The notes under the pieces are model-generated. The model had not been told where the DNA came from. It worked only from the letters and a program-made list of their open reading frames with translations, and searched no databases. DNA of 64,000 bases from Moraxellaceae bacterium (GTDB lineage: Bacteria; Pseudomonadota; Gammaproteobacteria; Pseudomonadales; Moraxellaceae): the NCBI GenBank assembly GCA_030646295.1, contig JAUSND010000003.1, positions 248,001 through 312,000 on the forward strand, in the 5' to 3' direction. Positions 8,999 through 18,383 of the stretch are shown piece by piece (the stretch's first letter is position 1; each line of letters starts with the position of its first letter). The position numbers and the translations under genes were made by a program.

Positions 8999-9087
8999 TC
9001 CGGTTGTGAAAAGAGGGTTAAGGGCCGGTTGGCCACGCCCCGTGACGCGCCCCGTGATGTTGGTCCAATGCCAGGAAGAGCAAGCCC

Positions 9088-9630
9088 GTGAACAGTCAGG
9101 AAGACAGTACCCAATTGCACGGCCAGCCCGCCTGGTATTTGTTGCAATGCAAACCACGCCAAAACTTTAGGGCAGAAGAAAACCTTTGTAATCAGGGGTT
9201 TACGTGTTTTCAGCCGGTGGTGGGAGTAGAGCGCTTGCAGCAGGGCAGGCTCCGGCAGGTGTCCGAGGCACTGTTTCCCGGCTATCTCTTCATTCGCCTG
9301 GACAGCGTTAACGACAACTGGAGCCCCATCCGGTCCACCCGTGGCGTGGCCCGCATGGTGGGCTTTAACGGGCAGCCCCAGTCAGTGCCCGATGATGTGG
9401 TGATGGCCCTGCGCGAGCGCGTTGCCGTCCAGCCCCGCATTGCTCCCCTGTTGCCGGGGGACAAAGTCATGATCAAGGACGGCGCGTTTGCCGCCATCGA
9501 GGCCATTTTCAAGGCCTTCGATGGCGATGAGCGTGTCGTGATTCTGCTCAGCCTGATGCACCGCGAGCAGCAACTGGTGGTGCCAGTGAGCAGAATCGAA
9601 AAAATAACGTGCTACGACCGGCTGTCATGA
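9088..9630 (+). CDS. RfaH/NusG-family transcription antiterminator
   Basis: This 180-residue specialised NusG paralogue has an NGN domain at about residues 14-115 (AWYLLQCKPRQNFRAEENL, then ALFPGYLFIRL) and a C-terminal KOW domain at about 130-180 (LLPGDKVMIKDG...VPVSRIEKI). RfaH-type proteins load onto RNA polymerase paused at an ops element and suppress Rho-dependent termination in long glycan operons. A perfect ops sequence lies only 72 bases after its stop, in front of the sulfation operon, so this is very probably its target. The GTG start has GGAAG upstream. It shares a 36-base upstream element with the glycosyltransferase operon at 4304, suggesting common control. It is a housekeeping-size relative, but NusG itself would not sit in this context. 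Confidence 0.9.
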   Translation: MNSQEDSTQLHGQPAWYLLQCKPRQNFRAEENLCNQGFTCFQPVVGVERLQQGRLRQVSEALFPGYLFIRLDSVNDNWSPIRSTRGVARMVGFNGQPQSVPDDVVMALRERVAVQPRIAPLLPGDKVMIKDGAFAAIEAIFKAFDGDERVVILLSLMHREQQLVVPVSRIEKITCYDRLS

Positions 9631-9683
9631 AAACTGGTCATGGCCTGAGTGGCAGCAAGTGGTATCAAGGCGTTCTCAGGAAA

Positions 9684-9713
9684 ATGACGATCAAATCCTG
9701 GGGCGGTAGCGTG
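9684..9713 (+). promoter_or_regulatory. ops / JUMPstart-like element
   Basis: The last 12 bases, GGCGGTAGCGTG at 9702-9713, match the E. coli ops pause/recruitment sequence exactly, and the bases before them (TCCTGGGG) resemble the JUMPstart context. It lies 72 bases after the RfaH-like gene and 71 bases before the cysQ-cysC fusion. A small CAGGCC...GGCCTG hairpin follows at 9751-9768. A diverged copy is at 18384-18413. Confidence 0.88.
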
Positions 9714-9784
9714 TCCGGACAAGCATCACAATACAGCGTGACGGAATGAACAGGCCGAATGAGGCCTGCTCCAGTGAGTGATCA

Positions 9785-11230
9785 ATGATTGATATTCATG
9801 CAGTAATCGCAATTGCCCGTCAGGCTGGCGAGCGCATCATGCAGGTGTACCAGCAGGACTTTGCGGTAGAGCAGAAGGGCGACAACAGCCCGCTCACGCA
9901 GGCAGACCTGCAGGCGCATCAGTGCATAGTCAGCGGTCTTGATGCACTCACGCCCGACATTCCCGTGCTGTCGGAAGAGTCTGCCCAGGCAGATACCGCC
10001 GAACGCATGGGCTGGACGCGTTACTGGCTGGTTGATCCGCTCGATGGCACCAAGGAATTCATCAAGAAAAACGGCGAGTTCACCGTCAACATTGCCCTGA
10101 TTGATGCGGGAGTGCCGGTGCTGGGCGTCGTGCATGCGCCAGCGCTTGACCTGACCTGGTGGGGTGAGCAGGGCAAGGGCGCCAGCAAGGCCGTGGGCAC
10201 GGGACAGGGTAATTATCAGGTGCAGGCCATCACCGTCAGCGCACCACCCGAGGGCGAGCGCCCATGGCGCGTGGTGGGCAGCCGCTCGCATGGCTCCGCC
10301 GACTTTGATGCCTTCATGCAGCACCTGCCCGGTGCCGAACTGGTTGCGGTGGGTAGCTCGCTCAAGCTGTGTTACGTCGCCGAAGGCAGGGCCGATCTTT
10401 ACCCGCGTCTGGGACTGACCAGCGAGTGGGATACCGCCGCCGCGCAGGCCGTGGTCGAGGCTGCAGGCGGTCAGGTGCTCACCTGGCCCGAGCTCAAGCC
10501 CCTGCGTTACAACCAGCGCCCCGATACCCTGCTTAATCCGCATTTCATGGTGTGCACCATGCCGCATTCGCAATGGGCCGGCGACCGTGCCACCCAGACC
10601 GGTATTGTTTACGAGCACCGCAAAAACGACAGCAAGGCCGAAGTGGTCTGGCACAACACGCAGGTCACCAAGGCCATGCGCATGGCCAGCCTCAAACAGA
10701 ATCCGTGCTGCATCTGGTTTACCGGTCTGTCCGGCTCCGGCAAGTCCACTATTGCCAATGCACTGGAGCTGGCCCTGTACCAGGCCGGCCACCATACGTT
10801 CATGCTGGATGGTGACAACGTGCGTCATGGTCTTAACAAGGACCTTGGCATGAGCGATGCAGACCGTGCAGAGAATATCCGCCGCGTGGGCGAGGTGGCC
10901 AAGCTGATGGTGGATGGCGGACTGATTGTGGTCACCGCCTTCATTTCACCGTTCCGCGCCGACCGCGATCAGGTGCGCGCCATGTTTGCCCCCGGTGAAT
11001 TCATCGAAGTATTTGTCGATACCCCGCTTGAAGAGTGCGAGCGCCGCGACCCCAAAGGTCTTTACCTCAAGGCACGTGAAGGCAAGATCAAGGACTTTAC
11101 CGGTATCGATTCACCCTACGAGGCACCCGAGCATCCCGAGTTTGTGCTGCATACGCATCAGGACACTGTCAGCCAGTGCATCGAGCGCATCCTGCCCAGC
11201 CTGTCTGCCCGCATCAAGGAATCGGCATGA
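9785..11230 (+). CDS. cysQ-cysC: Bifunctional CysQ-CysC fusion: PAP phosphatase plus APS kinase
   Basis: One 481-residue frame carries two complete enzymes. Residues 1-260 are CysQ, the 3'(2'),5'-bisphosphate nucleotidase. They show SPLTQAD (35-41), SEES (63-66), the metal motif DPLDGT (84-89) and the closing WD (215-216). Residues about 285-481 are CysC, the APS kinase, with Walker A GLSGSGKS (314-321) and [14 protein letters not shown] (342-355). CysC makes PAPS from APS and ATP. CysQ converts PAP, the inhibitory product left by sulfotransfer, to AMP. Putting both on one chain beside two sulfotransferases fits a dedicated sulfation module. Its ATG follows the ops element, and its stop overlaps the next start (ATGA). 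Both active sites look intact, and the linker reads through cleanly. Confidence 0.95.
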   Translation: MIDIHAVIAIARQAGERIMQVYQQDFAVEQKGDNSPLTQADLQAHQCIVSGLDALTPDIPVLSEESAQADTAERMGWTRYWLVDPLDGTKEFIKKNGEFTVNIALIDAGVPVLGVVHAPALDLTWWGEQGKGASKAVGTGQGNYQVQAITVSAPPEGERPWRVVGSRSHGSADFDAFMQHLPGAELVAVGSSLKLCYVAEGRADLYPRLGLTSEWDTAAAQAVVEAAGGQVLTWPELKPLRYNQRPDTLLNPHFMVCTMPHSQWAGDRATQTGIVYEHRKNDSKAEVVWHNTQVTKAMRMASLKQNPCCIWFTGLSGSGKSTIANALELALYQAGHHTFMLDGDNVRHGLNKDLGMSDADRAENIRRVGEVAKLMVDGGLIVVTAFISPFRADRDQVRAMFAPGEFIEVFVDTPLEECERRDPKGLYLKAREGKIKDFTGIDSPYEAPEHPEFVLHTHQDTVSQCIERILPSLSARIKESA

Positions 11231-12336
11231 GCGATAAACCCGTTTACGTCACCCAGCCCTATCTGCCCCCGCTGGACGAATTTCTGCCGTATCTGGAGCA
11301 GATATGGGCCAACAAGACGCTCACCAATGGCGGCCCCATGCACCAGCAGCTGGAGCAGGCGCTGTGCGAGTATCTGGGCGTTGAGCATATTGCCCTGTTC
11401 AACAACGGCACCATCGCACTGCTCACTGCCTTGCAGTCCCTGCGCGTGACCGGCGAAGTGATTACCACCCCGTACTCGTTTGTGGCCACGGCGCATTCAT
11501 TGTTGTGGAACGGCATCAAGCCCGTGTTTGTGGATATAGACCCGGTCACGCTTAACATGGACCCGGCCCGTATCGAGGCCGCCATCACACCGCAAACCAC
11601 TGCCATCATGCCCGTGCATTGCTATGGCCATCCGTGTGATGTGGCCGCCATCCAGAAAATTGCCGACACCTACAACCTGCGCGTGATTTACGACGCCGCC
11701 CACGCCTTTGGTGTGCAGGATGCCGGAGGCAGCCTGCTGCGTCATGGTGACCTGAGTGTGCTCAGCTTTCATGCCACCAAGGTGTTCAACACCTTTGAAG
11801 GCGGCGCCATCGTGTGCCCCGATGCCAAGACCAAGCAGCGCATCAACCACCTGAAGAATTTTGGTTTTGTGGACGAAGTCACCGTGATTGCGCCCGGCAT
11901 CAACGGCAAGATGAGCGAGATAAATGCCGCCTTCGGCCTGTTGCAGCTAAAGCACATTGATCATGCCCTGGCCCGACGTGCCGCGATTGATGCGCGTTAC
12001 CGTGCCGGTCTTGCCGGCATCAAGGGCATTCATGTGGTGGAAGAGGCAGGGCAGACCGTTGCCAATCACTCCTACTTTCCCTTGCTGGTCGAGGCCGACT
12101 ACCCGCTGGACCGCGATGCGCTGTACCAGCGGCTAAAGGACAACAACATTTTTGGTCGCCGGTATTTTTATCCGCTGATCAGCAACTTTCCCATGTACAG
12201 CGGCATGACCTCGGCGCAGCGCAACAACCTGCCTGTGGCCAACAGGATTGCCGACAAGGTGCTCTGCCTGCCGATTTATCCTGCGCTCGACGATCAGGAC
12301 ATTGACCGCATCATTGACGTTGTGCGGCGCGGCTGA
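11227..12336 (+). CDS. DegT/DnrJ/EryC1/StrS aminotransferase (nucleotide-sugar transaminase)
   Basis: This 369-residue PLP enzyme transaminates a keto-deoxy nucleotide sugar, normally with glutamate as donor. Visible features are [12 protein letters not shown] in the cofactor phosphate pocket, DAAHAFG with the PLP-pairing Asp, and [16 protein letters not shown] with the Schiff-base Lys. The sequence style resembles FdtB/VioA-type enzymes acting on dTDP-4-keto or 3-keto-6-deoxyhexose. A dTDP-keto sugar can be supplied by RmlA/RmlB at 33-37 kb. No FdtA isomerase is seen, so a 4-amino product (VioA-like) is as likely as a 3-amino one. ATG at 11227 overlaps the fusion gene's stop by four bases. 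The next gene is a WbqC protein, a usual partner of such aminotransferases. Confidence 0.9.
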   Translation: MSDKPVYVTQPYLPPLDEFLPYLEQIWANKTLTNGGPMHQQLEQALCEYLGVEHIALFNNGTIALLTALQSLRVTGEVITTPYSFVATAHSLLWNGIKPVFVDIDPVTLNMDPARIEAAITPQTTAIMPVHCYGHPCDVAAIQKIADTYNLRVIYDAAHAFGVQDAGGSLLRHGDLSVLSFHATKVFNTFEGGAIVCPDAKTKQRINHLKNFGFVDEVTVIAPGINGKMSEINAAFGLLQLKHIDHALARRAAIDARYRAGLAGIKGIHVVEEAGQTVANHSYFPLLVEADYPLDRDALYQRLKDNNIFGRRYFYPLISNFPMYSGMTSAQRNNLPVANRIADKVLCLPIYPALDDQDIDRIIDVVRRG

Positions 12337-12354
12337 TCCGGCCCGGGGACCCTT

Positions 12355-13050
12355 ATGAAAGTTGCAATCATGCAGCCCTACCTGTTTGCGTATCCGGGCT
12401 ATTACCAGCTGGCTGCGAGCGTAGACACGTTTGTTTTTTACGATGATGTCAACTTCATCAAGCGCGGTTATATCAACCGCAACAGCATTCTGGCCAACGG
12501 CGAAGCACTCAAGATCACCTTTCCCGTGGTAAGTGCATCGCAAAACCGCAAGATTAACGAACACCAGTTCGAGGCGGATTTCAGCAAGGTCATCAAGAGC
12601 ATTGAGCACGCCTACGGCAAAGCCCCCAATTTTGATGAAGTGTTTCCGCTGATCAGTGCCGTGCTCACCGCAGAAAACCGCGATGTCACCAGCATGTGCC
12701 AGGCCTCTGTCGTGATGGTGATGGAGTATCTGGGCTTGCCGTTCCGGCACGTACTGTCGTCTGCTATTGATTATGATCGCGATGCGTCGGCAGCCGGCAA
12801 ACTGGTGTCCATCTGCAAAACCCTGCAGGCCGATACCTATATCAACAGTATCGGTGGCATGGCGCTGTACACCCGCGAACAGTTTGCAGAAGAAGGGTTG
12901 GCACTGCATTTTCTCAAAATGAACGATGTGCACTATGTGCAACGCAAGGCCAGTGATGCCTTTGTGCCATATCTCTCCATGATTGATCCGCTGATGTGGT
13001 GCTCCAGGGACGACGTCCGGGCGCTCCTCACGCAATACGAGCTTGTCTGA
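12355..13050 (+). CDS. WbqC-family protein
   Basis: The 231-residue product begins MKVAIMQPYLFAYPGYYQL and continues with FVFYDDVNFIKRGYINRN, the hallmark start of the WbqC family found in O-antigen and amino-sugar clusters. The family has no firmly established reaction that I know. It often sits next to DegT-type aminotransferases, as here, so a role in modifying or transferring onto the amino sugar (for example as an acyl or amide-forming step) is plausible but inferred. It lies 18 bases after the aminotransferase, with GGGG upstream of the ATG, inside the ops-led operon. Confidence 0.85.
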   Translation: MKVAIMQPYLFAYPGYYQLAASVDTFVFYDDVNFIKRGYINRNSILANGEALKITFPVVSASQNRKINEHQFEADFSKVIKSIEHAYGKAPNFDEVFPLISAVLTAENRDVTSMCQASVVMVMEYLGLPFRHVLSSAIDYDRDASAAGKLVSICKTLQADTYINSIGGMALYTREQFAEEGLALHFLKMNDVHYVQRKASDAFVPYLSMIDPLMWCSRDDVRALLTQYELV

Positions 13051-13058
13051 GAACCATC

Positions 13059-14090
13059 ATGACGACCGAGAGAAAAAAAGAATTCCAGCGCAATACCGAT
13101 CTTGAGCACCTGCTGCATGAAATAAACCACATGCTGCATCCGGCCAACGAAGACCTTAAACGCAATGCCCCGGAAAACTTTACCAAGCTGTTTGTAATGG
13201 GCGGCTTGCGCTCTGGCACTACGCTGTTCATGCAGTGGCTGGCGGCTACCGGGCTGGTGGCCTATCCCACCAACATGCTGTCGCGTTTTTATGGCGCCCC
13301 GCTGGCGGGGGCCAAAATCCAGCAGTTGCTGGCAGACCCGCGCTACAACTTTCGCAACGAGATTATGGACTTTACGTCCAGCATCAACTTTAGCTCGGAT
13401 AACGGCAAAACCCGTGGCGCACTGGCCCCCAACGAGTTCTGGTATTTCTGGCGCCGGTTTTTGCCGTTTACCGATCTGGACTACCTGCCCGATGCCGAAC
13501 TGGCTGCGCAGGGCAATCTTGCCGGCCTGCGTGACGAGCTGAATGCACTGGCCAATATTTTTGAAAAGCCGTTTGCGCTCAAGGGCATGATCGTCAACCA
13601 GAACATCCCGGCGATTAATGCCCTGTTTGGCAAAGCCCTGTTTGTCTGGGTGTACCGTGATCCGGTGTTCAATATCCAGTCCGTGCTGGAAGCCAGGCAG
13701 CGCCAGTTTGGCACCATCAATACCTGGTACTCGTTCAAGATTCGCGAATACCCGCAGCTCAAGGATCTCGATCCGCTGCAGTCGGCTGCCGGGCAGATTC
13801 ATGCCATCAATCACGCCATCGAGACCGCCTTCAAGGCGCTGCCCGATGAGCGCAAGCTGATGGTGCCTTACGAGGATTTCTGCCAGCAGCCGGCCACGTA
13901 CCACAGCGCCATTGTCAGCAAGCTCACCGCGCAGCAGGGTATTCACCACGGTCCGCATCCCTACACGGGGGAGGCCCGGTTTGATCACACCAATGTCTGG
14001 CGCCTGAAGGAGTACACGCAGGCGCAGGCCGAAGAGGCCTATCGCCAGTGCGTTACGGGTGCGGCCAACAGCAATGGCACACCGACATGA
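13059..14090 (+). CDS. Sulfotransferase (PAPS-dependent), first of two
   Basis: The 343-residue protein has both PAPS-binding signatures of the sulfotransferase superfamily. The 5'-phosphosulfate loop is GGLRSGTT at residues 48-55, and the 3'-phosphate motif YRDPVFNIQS has R200 and S208 at the normal eight-residue spacing. It would move sulfate from PAPS to a hydroxyl of a glycan or lipid-linked precursor. No signal peptide or membrane segment is seen, so it acts in the cytoplasm, where PAPS is made. ATG at 13059 is chosen over an upstream in-frame start that would overlap the WbqC gene heavily. The stop overlaps the next sulfotransferase start (ATGA). Acceptor unknown. Confidence 0.87.
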   Translation: MTTERKKEFQRNTDLEHLLHEINHMLHPANEDLKRNAPENFTKLFVMGGLRSGTTLFMQWLAATGLVAYPTNMLSRFYGAPLAGAKIQQLLADPRYNFRNEIMDFTSSINFSSDNGKTRGALAPNEFWYFWRRFLPFTDLDYLPDAELAAQGNLAGLRDELNALANIFEKPFALKGMIVNQNIPAINALFGKALFVWVYRDPVFNIQSVLEARQRQFGTINTWYSFKIREYPQLKDLDPLQSAAGQIHAINHAIETAFKALPDERKLMVPYEDFCQQPATYHSAIVSKLTAQQGIHHGPHPYTGEARFDHTNVWRLKEYTQAQAEEAYRQCVTGAANSNGTPT

Positions 14091-15076
14091 ACAAGGTTAC
14101 TTCCATGAAAAAGATGTTTTTGCTGGGCTCGGAACGGTCCGGCACCAACCTGTTGCGCGTACTGCTGGGTAACCACAGCCAGGTGAGCGCACCGCCGCCC
14201 ATTCACCTGTGCGACGTGCTCATTAACCGGCGCGAGCTGTATTACCCGTATGACAAAGCCACCATCCAGAAGCTGGTGCCGCGCATACAGGACTATGTAA
14301 ACCACACGTTTAGCGACTGGAAGCTCACGCTGGACCCGGCTGCGTTTCATGACACATACACGCCGTCATCGTTTCTGGATATTCTTGATGGCGTTTATAC
14401 GGAAAAGGCCAGGGCAGACGGCAAGACGGCCTATTTCAGCAAGGACAACCACCTGCACCACTACGCCCTTGGGTTAAAGCTTAATTTTCCCGAGTGTCAT
14501 CTGGTGTACATCTATCGCGACCCCCGCGACCAGGTGGCCTCATGGCTTAAAAACCCGTTTCATTTGCACACAGCCTACCAGGCCGCAATGAAGTGGAAAG
14601 AGGACCAGGCCATCTGTCTGGCGCTCAAGGAGTTCTACAACGTCAACCTGGTGCAGGTGAAATACGAAGACCTGATTGCAGACACCCCCGGTGTGATGAC
14701 CCGCGTACTGACCGAGCTGGGACTGGCGGTAGAAGAGCAGTGCTTCCAGACCAGTGGCAAAAACACCGAAGCCAAAAAGCATGTGCTCTGGAAAAACCTC
14801 GACAAGAAAGTGATCAGCGACAACCACGGCAAATACCGCGAAGTGTTGACCGCCGAACAGGTCAATCTGGTCGAGACCTTGTGCAAGCAGGAGATGGGCC
14901 CACTGGGCTACACGCTGGACACACAGGCCAATTTTGACTTTGGCCACCCTTACGTGTGGAAGGTGCGAGAGCTGGCAAAAATCTGGATGTCGCGCCGCAA
15001 GCACAATCAGGAAAAAGGGTTTGAAGTCATCATCGACAAGAACCGCTACGTCAACGAAGTGTTTGGTCGGCCGTAA
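14087..15076 (+). CDS. Sulfotransferase (PAPS-dependent), second of two
   Basis: The 329-residue protein has 5'-phosphosulfate loop GSERSGTN at residues 14-21 and 3'-phosphate motif YRDPRDQVAS, with R144 and S152. It is only distantly similar to the preceding sulfotransferase (different loops and lengths between motifs), so the pair probably sulfates different positions or sugars and does not look like a recent duplication. ATG at 14087 overlaps the previous stop by four bases. A second ATG at 14105 would also keep the PAPS loop. Cytoplasmic, no signal peptide. Its place between PAPS-forming enzymes and flippases argues for glycan sulfation before export. Confidence 0.88.
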   Translation: MNKVTSMKKMFLLGSERSGTNLLRVLLGNHSQVSAPPPIHLCDVLINRRELYYPYDKATIQKLVPRIQDYVNHTFSDWKLTLDPAAFHDTYTPSSFLDILDGVYTEKARADGKTAYFSKDNHLHHYALGLKLNFPECHLVYIYRDPRDQVASWLKNPFHLHTAYQAAMKWKEDQAICLALKEFYNVNLVQVKYEDLIADTPGVMTRVLTELGLAVEEQCFQTSGKNTEAKKHVLWKNLDKKVISDNHGKYREVLTAEQVNLVETLCKQEMGPLGYTLDTQANFDFGHPYVWKVRELAKIWMSRRKHNQEKGFEVIIDKNRYVNEVFGRP

Positions 15077-15124
15077 ACATCCCGGTTATTTCGCCCTGAC
15101 AGGCGCAGGACAGGAACACAGCAC

Positions 15125-16567
15125 TTGAGCAGCATGAACCGCAAGATTGGCATTGGCGTCGCCTGGAACATGGTCAATCTTGTCATGGGCCGCGGTGCGC
15201 TTGCGCTGTTCACCCTGCTGCTTGCCGCATTCCTCACGCCCGAGGCATTCGGCCTTATTGCCATGGTCATGGTGTGCTACGAGCTGGGCAATGCAATATC
15301 AGACTCGGGCCTTGGTCAGGCAATCGTGCGCAGCAAGACCGTTAGCCAGACCGAGCTGAGCAGCGTTTTTATCGGCAACCTGGTGCTAAGCGGGCTGGCC
15401 TATGTGCTGCTGTTTCTGGCGGCACCATTCGTGGCCGACTTTTACGGTCAACCTGACCTTACCGCGCTGGCGCGCGTGGTTGGCCTGGTCGTGTTTTTTA
15501 ACGGCTGCAAAACCGTACAGATTGCGGTGCTAAGCCGTGCCATGAACTTCAAGGTGCAGATGGTTGCCAATACCACCGGCGTGCTGGTGTCTGGCGTAGT
15601 GGCCGTCACCATGGCGGCGCAGGGTGCCGGCGTGTGGAGCCTGGTGTGCCAGATACTGCTGTCGGCTGCCGTCTCTGCTGCGGTGCTGTGGTACCTGAGC
15701 AGCTGGCGTCCCACCACCGACATCAGTCTGCGTGCCTTCGGGACCATGTTTGGTTTTGGCTACAAGTTATTGCTGGACGGCATGCTCTCGGTGCTTTACC
15801 AGAACTCGTATGTGCTGGTGATTGGCAAGCTCTTCACGGCACAAGCCACCGGCCTGTACTTTTTTGCGCGCAAGATTACCGAGCTGATTGCCCAGCAGCT
15901 GACCAGTGCCGTGCAGCAGGCTACCTATCCGGCCATTGCCAGCCTGCAGGACGACAACGAAGCCCTGCGGCACAAGTACCGGCAAATCATCCAGATGATG
16001 ATGTTCATGATGGCACCCGTCATGCTGTTACTGGGGGCACTGGCCGAGCCCCTGTTTGCCCTGGCGTTTCAGCCCAAATGGCAGGGGGCTATCGGTTACC
16101 TGCAGATTCTTTGCGTGGTAGGCGTATTCTTTGCACTTAATGCCATCAACCTTAACATTCTTAATGTTAAAGGCCGGTCTGATCTGGTGCTAAAGACAGG
16201 GCTGCTCAAGAAGACCGTTAACATAGGGCTGCTGGTACTCGCCATTCCGCACGGCCTGCAGGCCATTGTGCTCAGTCAGGTTGCCGGCTCTGCACTGGCA
16301 CTGGTACCCAATACGTATTACTCCGCCCGGCTTATCCAGTATGGTCTGGCCGACCAGATGGTGGACGCGTTCAAACCCGTACTGGTCGCCCTGCTGGCCG
16401 CGCTGGTGGCCTGGGGCATACAGCAACAACTGCAACTGCATCCGTTGCTGGAACTGATAGTTGCCGGTGGGGCAGGGGTTGCCTGCTACCTGCTGGCCAG
16501 CCTGGCCGTAAAAGCCGAAGGCTTCATGATGCTGCTGTACAAGGTGCGGCAGCGGCTGGCACGGTAA
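15125..16567 (+). CDS. Oligosaccharide flippase, WzxC-like (MOP superfamily)
   Basis: The 480-residue integral membrane protein has about twelve or more hydrophobic segments spread over its whole length and the opening pattern GVAWNMVNLVMGRGALALFTLLLAAFLTPEAFGLIAM seen in the Polysacc_synt/MATE-like flippases. It should move undecaprenyl-linked repeat units across the inner membrane. The TTG at 15125 has AGGAA eight bases upstream, whereas the ATG at 15134 lacks a well-placed site, so TTG is preferred. It is one of four flippase-type genes in the window and the first of a tandem pair. As the nearest transporter to the sulfotransferases it is a candidate exporter of the sulfated unit (inference). 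Confidence 0.88.
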   Translation: MSSMNRKIGIGVAWNMVNLVMGRGALALFTLLLAAFLTPEAFGLIAMVMVCYELGNAISDSGLGQAIVRSKTVSQTELSSVFIGNLVLSGLAYVLLFLAAPFVADFYGQPDLTALARVVGLVVFFNGCKTVQIAVLSRAMNFKVQMVANTTGVLVSGVVAVTMAAQGAGVWSLVCQILLSAAVSAAVLWYLSSWRPTTDISLRAFGTMFGFGYKLLLDGMLSVLYQNSYVLVIGKLFTAQATGLYFFARKITELIAQQLTSAVQQATYPAIASLQDDNEALRHKYRQIIQMMMFMMAPVMLLLGALAEPLFALAFQPKWQGAIGYLQILCVVGVFFALNAINLNILNVKGRSDLVLKTGLLKKTVNIGLLVLAIPHGLQAIVLSQVAGSALALVPNTYYSARLIQYGLADQMVDAFKPVLVALLAALVAWGIQQQLQLHPLLELIVAGGAGVACYLLASLAVKAEGFMMLLYKVRQRLAR

Positions 16568-16687
16568 ACGGATTCGGTTAATTATTCAGAACATTTTTGC
16601 ACAACACTATCCCTGACGAATTCGTGTCTGCCGGGAAAGGCAGGCCGTTTTCATCAGCAGGTTGCAGCAGACAGACAAGGACGTTGG

Positions 16688-18241
16688 GTGAGACATTATT
16701 TCTGGGTTTTTGCAGAACGGTTTGGCGCACAGTTTCTAAAAATAGTCGCAATTTTCATCCTGGCCAGAATCCTGACCCCGCACGACGTCGGCCTGTACGC
16801 CATGGTCGGCATTGTGGTCTCGATTGCCAACATGCTGATTGATTCCGGCCTGAGCGGTTCCCTCATCCGCAAGCGGACACTGACCAATGCCGACTATTCG
16901 ACCGTGTTCATTTTCAATCTGGTCGTCGCGCTCCTGTTTTATGGCCTGGCCTTTTTGCTGGCCCCGGTGGTGGCAGACTTTTACAAACAGCCCGAGCTGG
17001 ACTGGCTGATCAAGGTGCTGAGTGTCACCGTCATTATCCGGTCACTCGGCCTTATCCAGATCACCAAGCTGACCAAAGAACTCCGCTTCAAGTCGCAATC
17101 GTTCATTTTCATCCTGGCCGGCGTTTTTTCCCTCGCCGTCGCCTATGGCATGGCGATACAGGGATACGGGTACTGGGCACTGGTCGGGCAGCAGATTGCC
17201 GAGACCGTGTTCACCCTGCTGGCCTGCTGGCTGCATACCCGCTACTTTCCGGGACTGCGGTTATCGATGACGCTCCTGAGGGAGCACTTCGGTTTTGGGT
17301 TTCGCCTCATGCTGGCGGGTGTGGCAGAGGTCATTTATCAGAACATTGTGGTGGTGGCGGCTGGCAAGACTGCGGGTGCCGGCGTGGCGGGGCACTATGC
17401 GCAGGCCGCCCGCGTGAGCGAGGTCTTTACGGCGCTGGCCACCACCATTGTGGAAAAGACCTCGTTTCCCATTCTGGTGCGGCGGGCCGAGTTCAAACCG
17501 CTATACCTTCACTACGCGGCCGGCCTGCTGCGGTCTGCCTGCCTTATCAGTTTTCTGGGGATTGCCATTCTGGTGGCGTGTGCCAGCCAGATTACCCATG
17601 TTGTGCTGGGTGAACAGTGGAGCGATTCGGCGTGGATGCTGCAGATCATTGCCCTGTCCGGTTATGGCGTGATGGTCGAGGCCGTCAGCCGCAGCCTGCT
17701 CAAGTCGCAGGGGCGCTCCGACCTGATCCTTACCATCAGTATTGCCAAGGGCGCCGTCTCCATTGCCGTGCTGCTGCTGTTATCGCTGTGGGGTATCAGA
17801 GCCCTGCTGTGGGGATTTGTCGTCCTGTCCGGTGCCAGCGCCTTGCTTAACTGCTACGTGGTGAGCCGCGTGATTGATTACCGGCTGTGGCAGCAGGTAA
17901 AAGACTTGCTGCAGATCCTTGGCGTGTCACTGGTGGTCATTGGTGCGGTTAGTGCCCTGGCACCGTGGGTGAAGGCCCCGCCCGTCGCTGCCTTGCTGTT
18001 GCTGACAGGGTGCGCCATGGTGTTGTACTGCGGTCTGGCCTTCTTTCTGCAGATACGGGAGTGCCAGGTGATCCGTGGCTACCTGCTGTCCCAGATACAG
18101 CAGCGGGTGCCGCGCAAACCGGTGGTGCCGGCGCCTGCCACGCAGCAGCCTGACGCGCATGGCCGGGGCGATGACGTACCATCGGCACCGCCTGCCAGCG
18201 CTGCACTGCAAGCAACGTCCGGCTACACTACGCCATCCTGA
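16688..18241 (+). CDS. Oligosaccharide flippase, WzxC-like, with long C-terminal tail
   Basis: The 517-residue multi-pass protein (about twelve to fourteen hydrophobic segments) opens HYFWVFAERFGAQFLKIVAIFILARILTPHDVG, typical of the WzxC group. The last 45 or so residues, after RKPVVPAPATQQ, are a hydrophilic Pro/Ala/Thr-rich tail not normally found in the family, and may be an unstructured cytoplasmic extension. The GTG start has AAGGA six bases upstream. It follows the preceding flippase after 120 bases without an obvious terminator and ends the first glycan block. Which of the flippases serves which glycan is unclear. Confidence 0.87.
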   Translation: MRHYFWVFAERFGAQFLKIVAIFILARILTPHDVGLYAMVGIVVSIANMLIDSGLSGSLIRKRTLTNADYSTVFIFNLVVALLFYGLAFLLAPVVADFYKQPELDWLIKVLSVTVIIRSLGLIQITKLTKELRFKSQSFIFILAGVFSLAVAYGMAIQGYGYWALVGQQIAETVFTLLACWLHTRYFPGLRLSMTLLREHFGFGFRLMLAGVAEVIYQNIVVVAAGKTAGAGVAGHYAQAARVSEVFTALATTIVEKTSFPILVRRAEFKPLYLHYAAGLLRSACLISFLGIAILVACASQITHVVLGEQWSDSAWMLQIIALSGYGVMVEAVSRSLLKSQGRSDLILTISIAKGAVSIAVLLLLSLWGIRALLWGFVVLSGASALLNCYVVSRVIDYRLWQQVKDLLQILGVSLVVIGAVSALAPWVKAPPVAALLLLTGCAMVLYCGLAFFLQIRECQVIRGYLLSQIQQRVPRKPVVPAPATQQPDAHGRGDDVPSAPPASAALQATSGYTTPS

Positions 18242-18383
18242 TTTCATGGTCTGTGGATTTCATGGTCTGTGCCCGGCCCCAGCCGTACTGGTCCGGAGGG
18301 CAGACCCTGACCGACAACCGTTTGTCACATGACCGCGCCATACTCCGCGGCCTGTCAGATCACGCACTGCCGCCCTCCGGACC

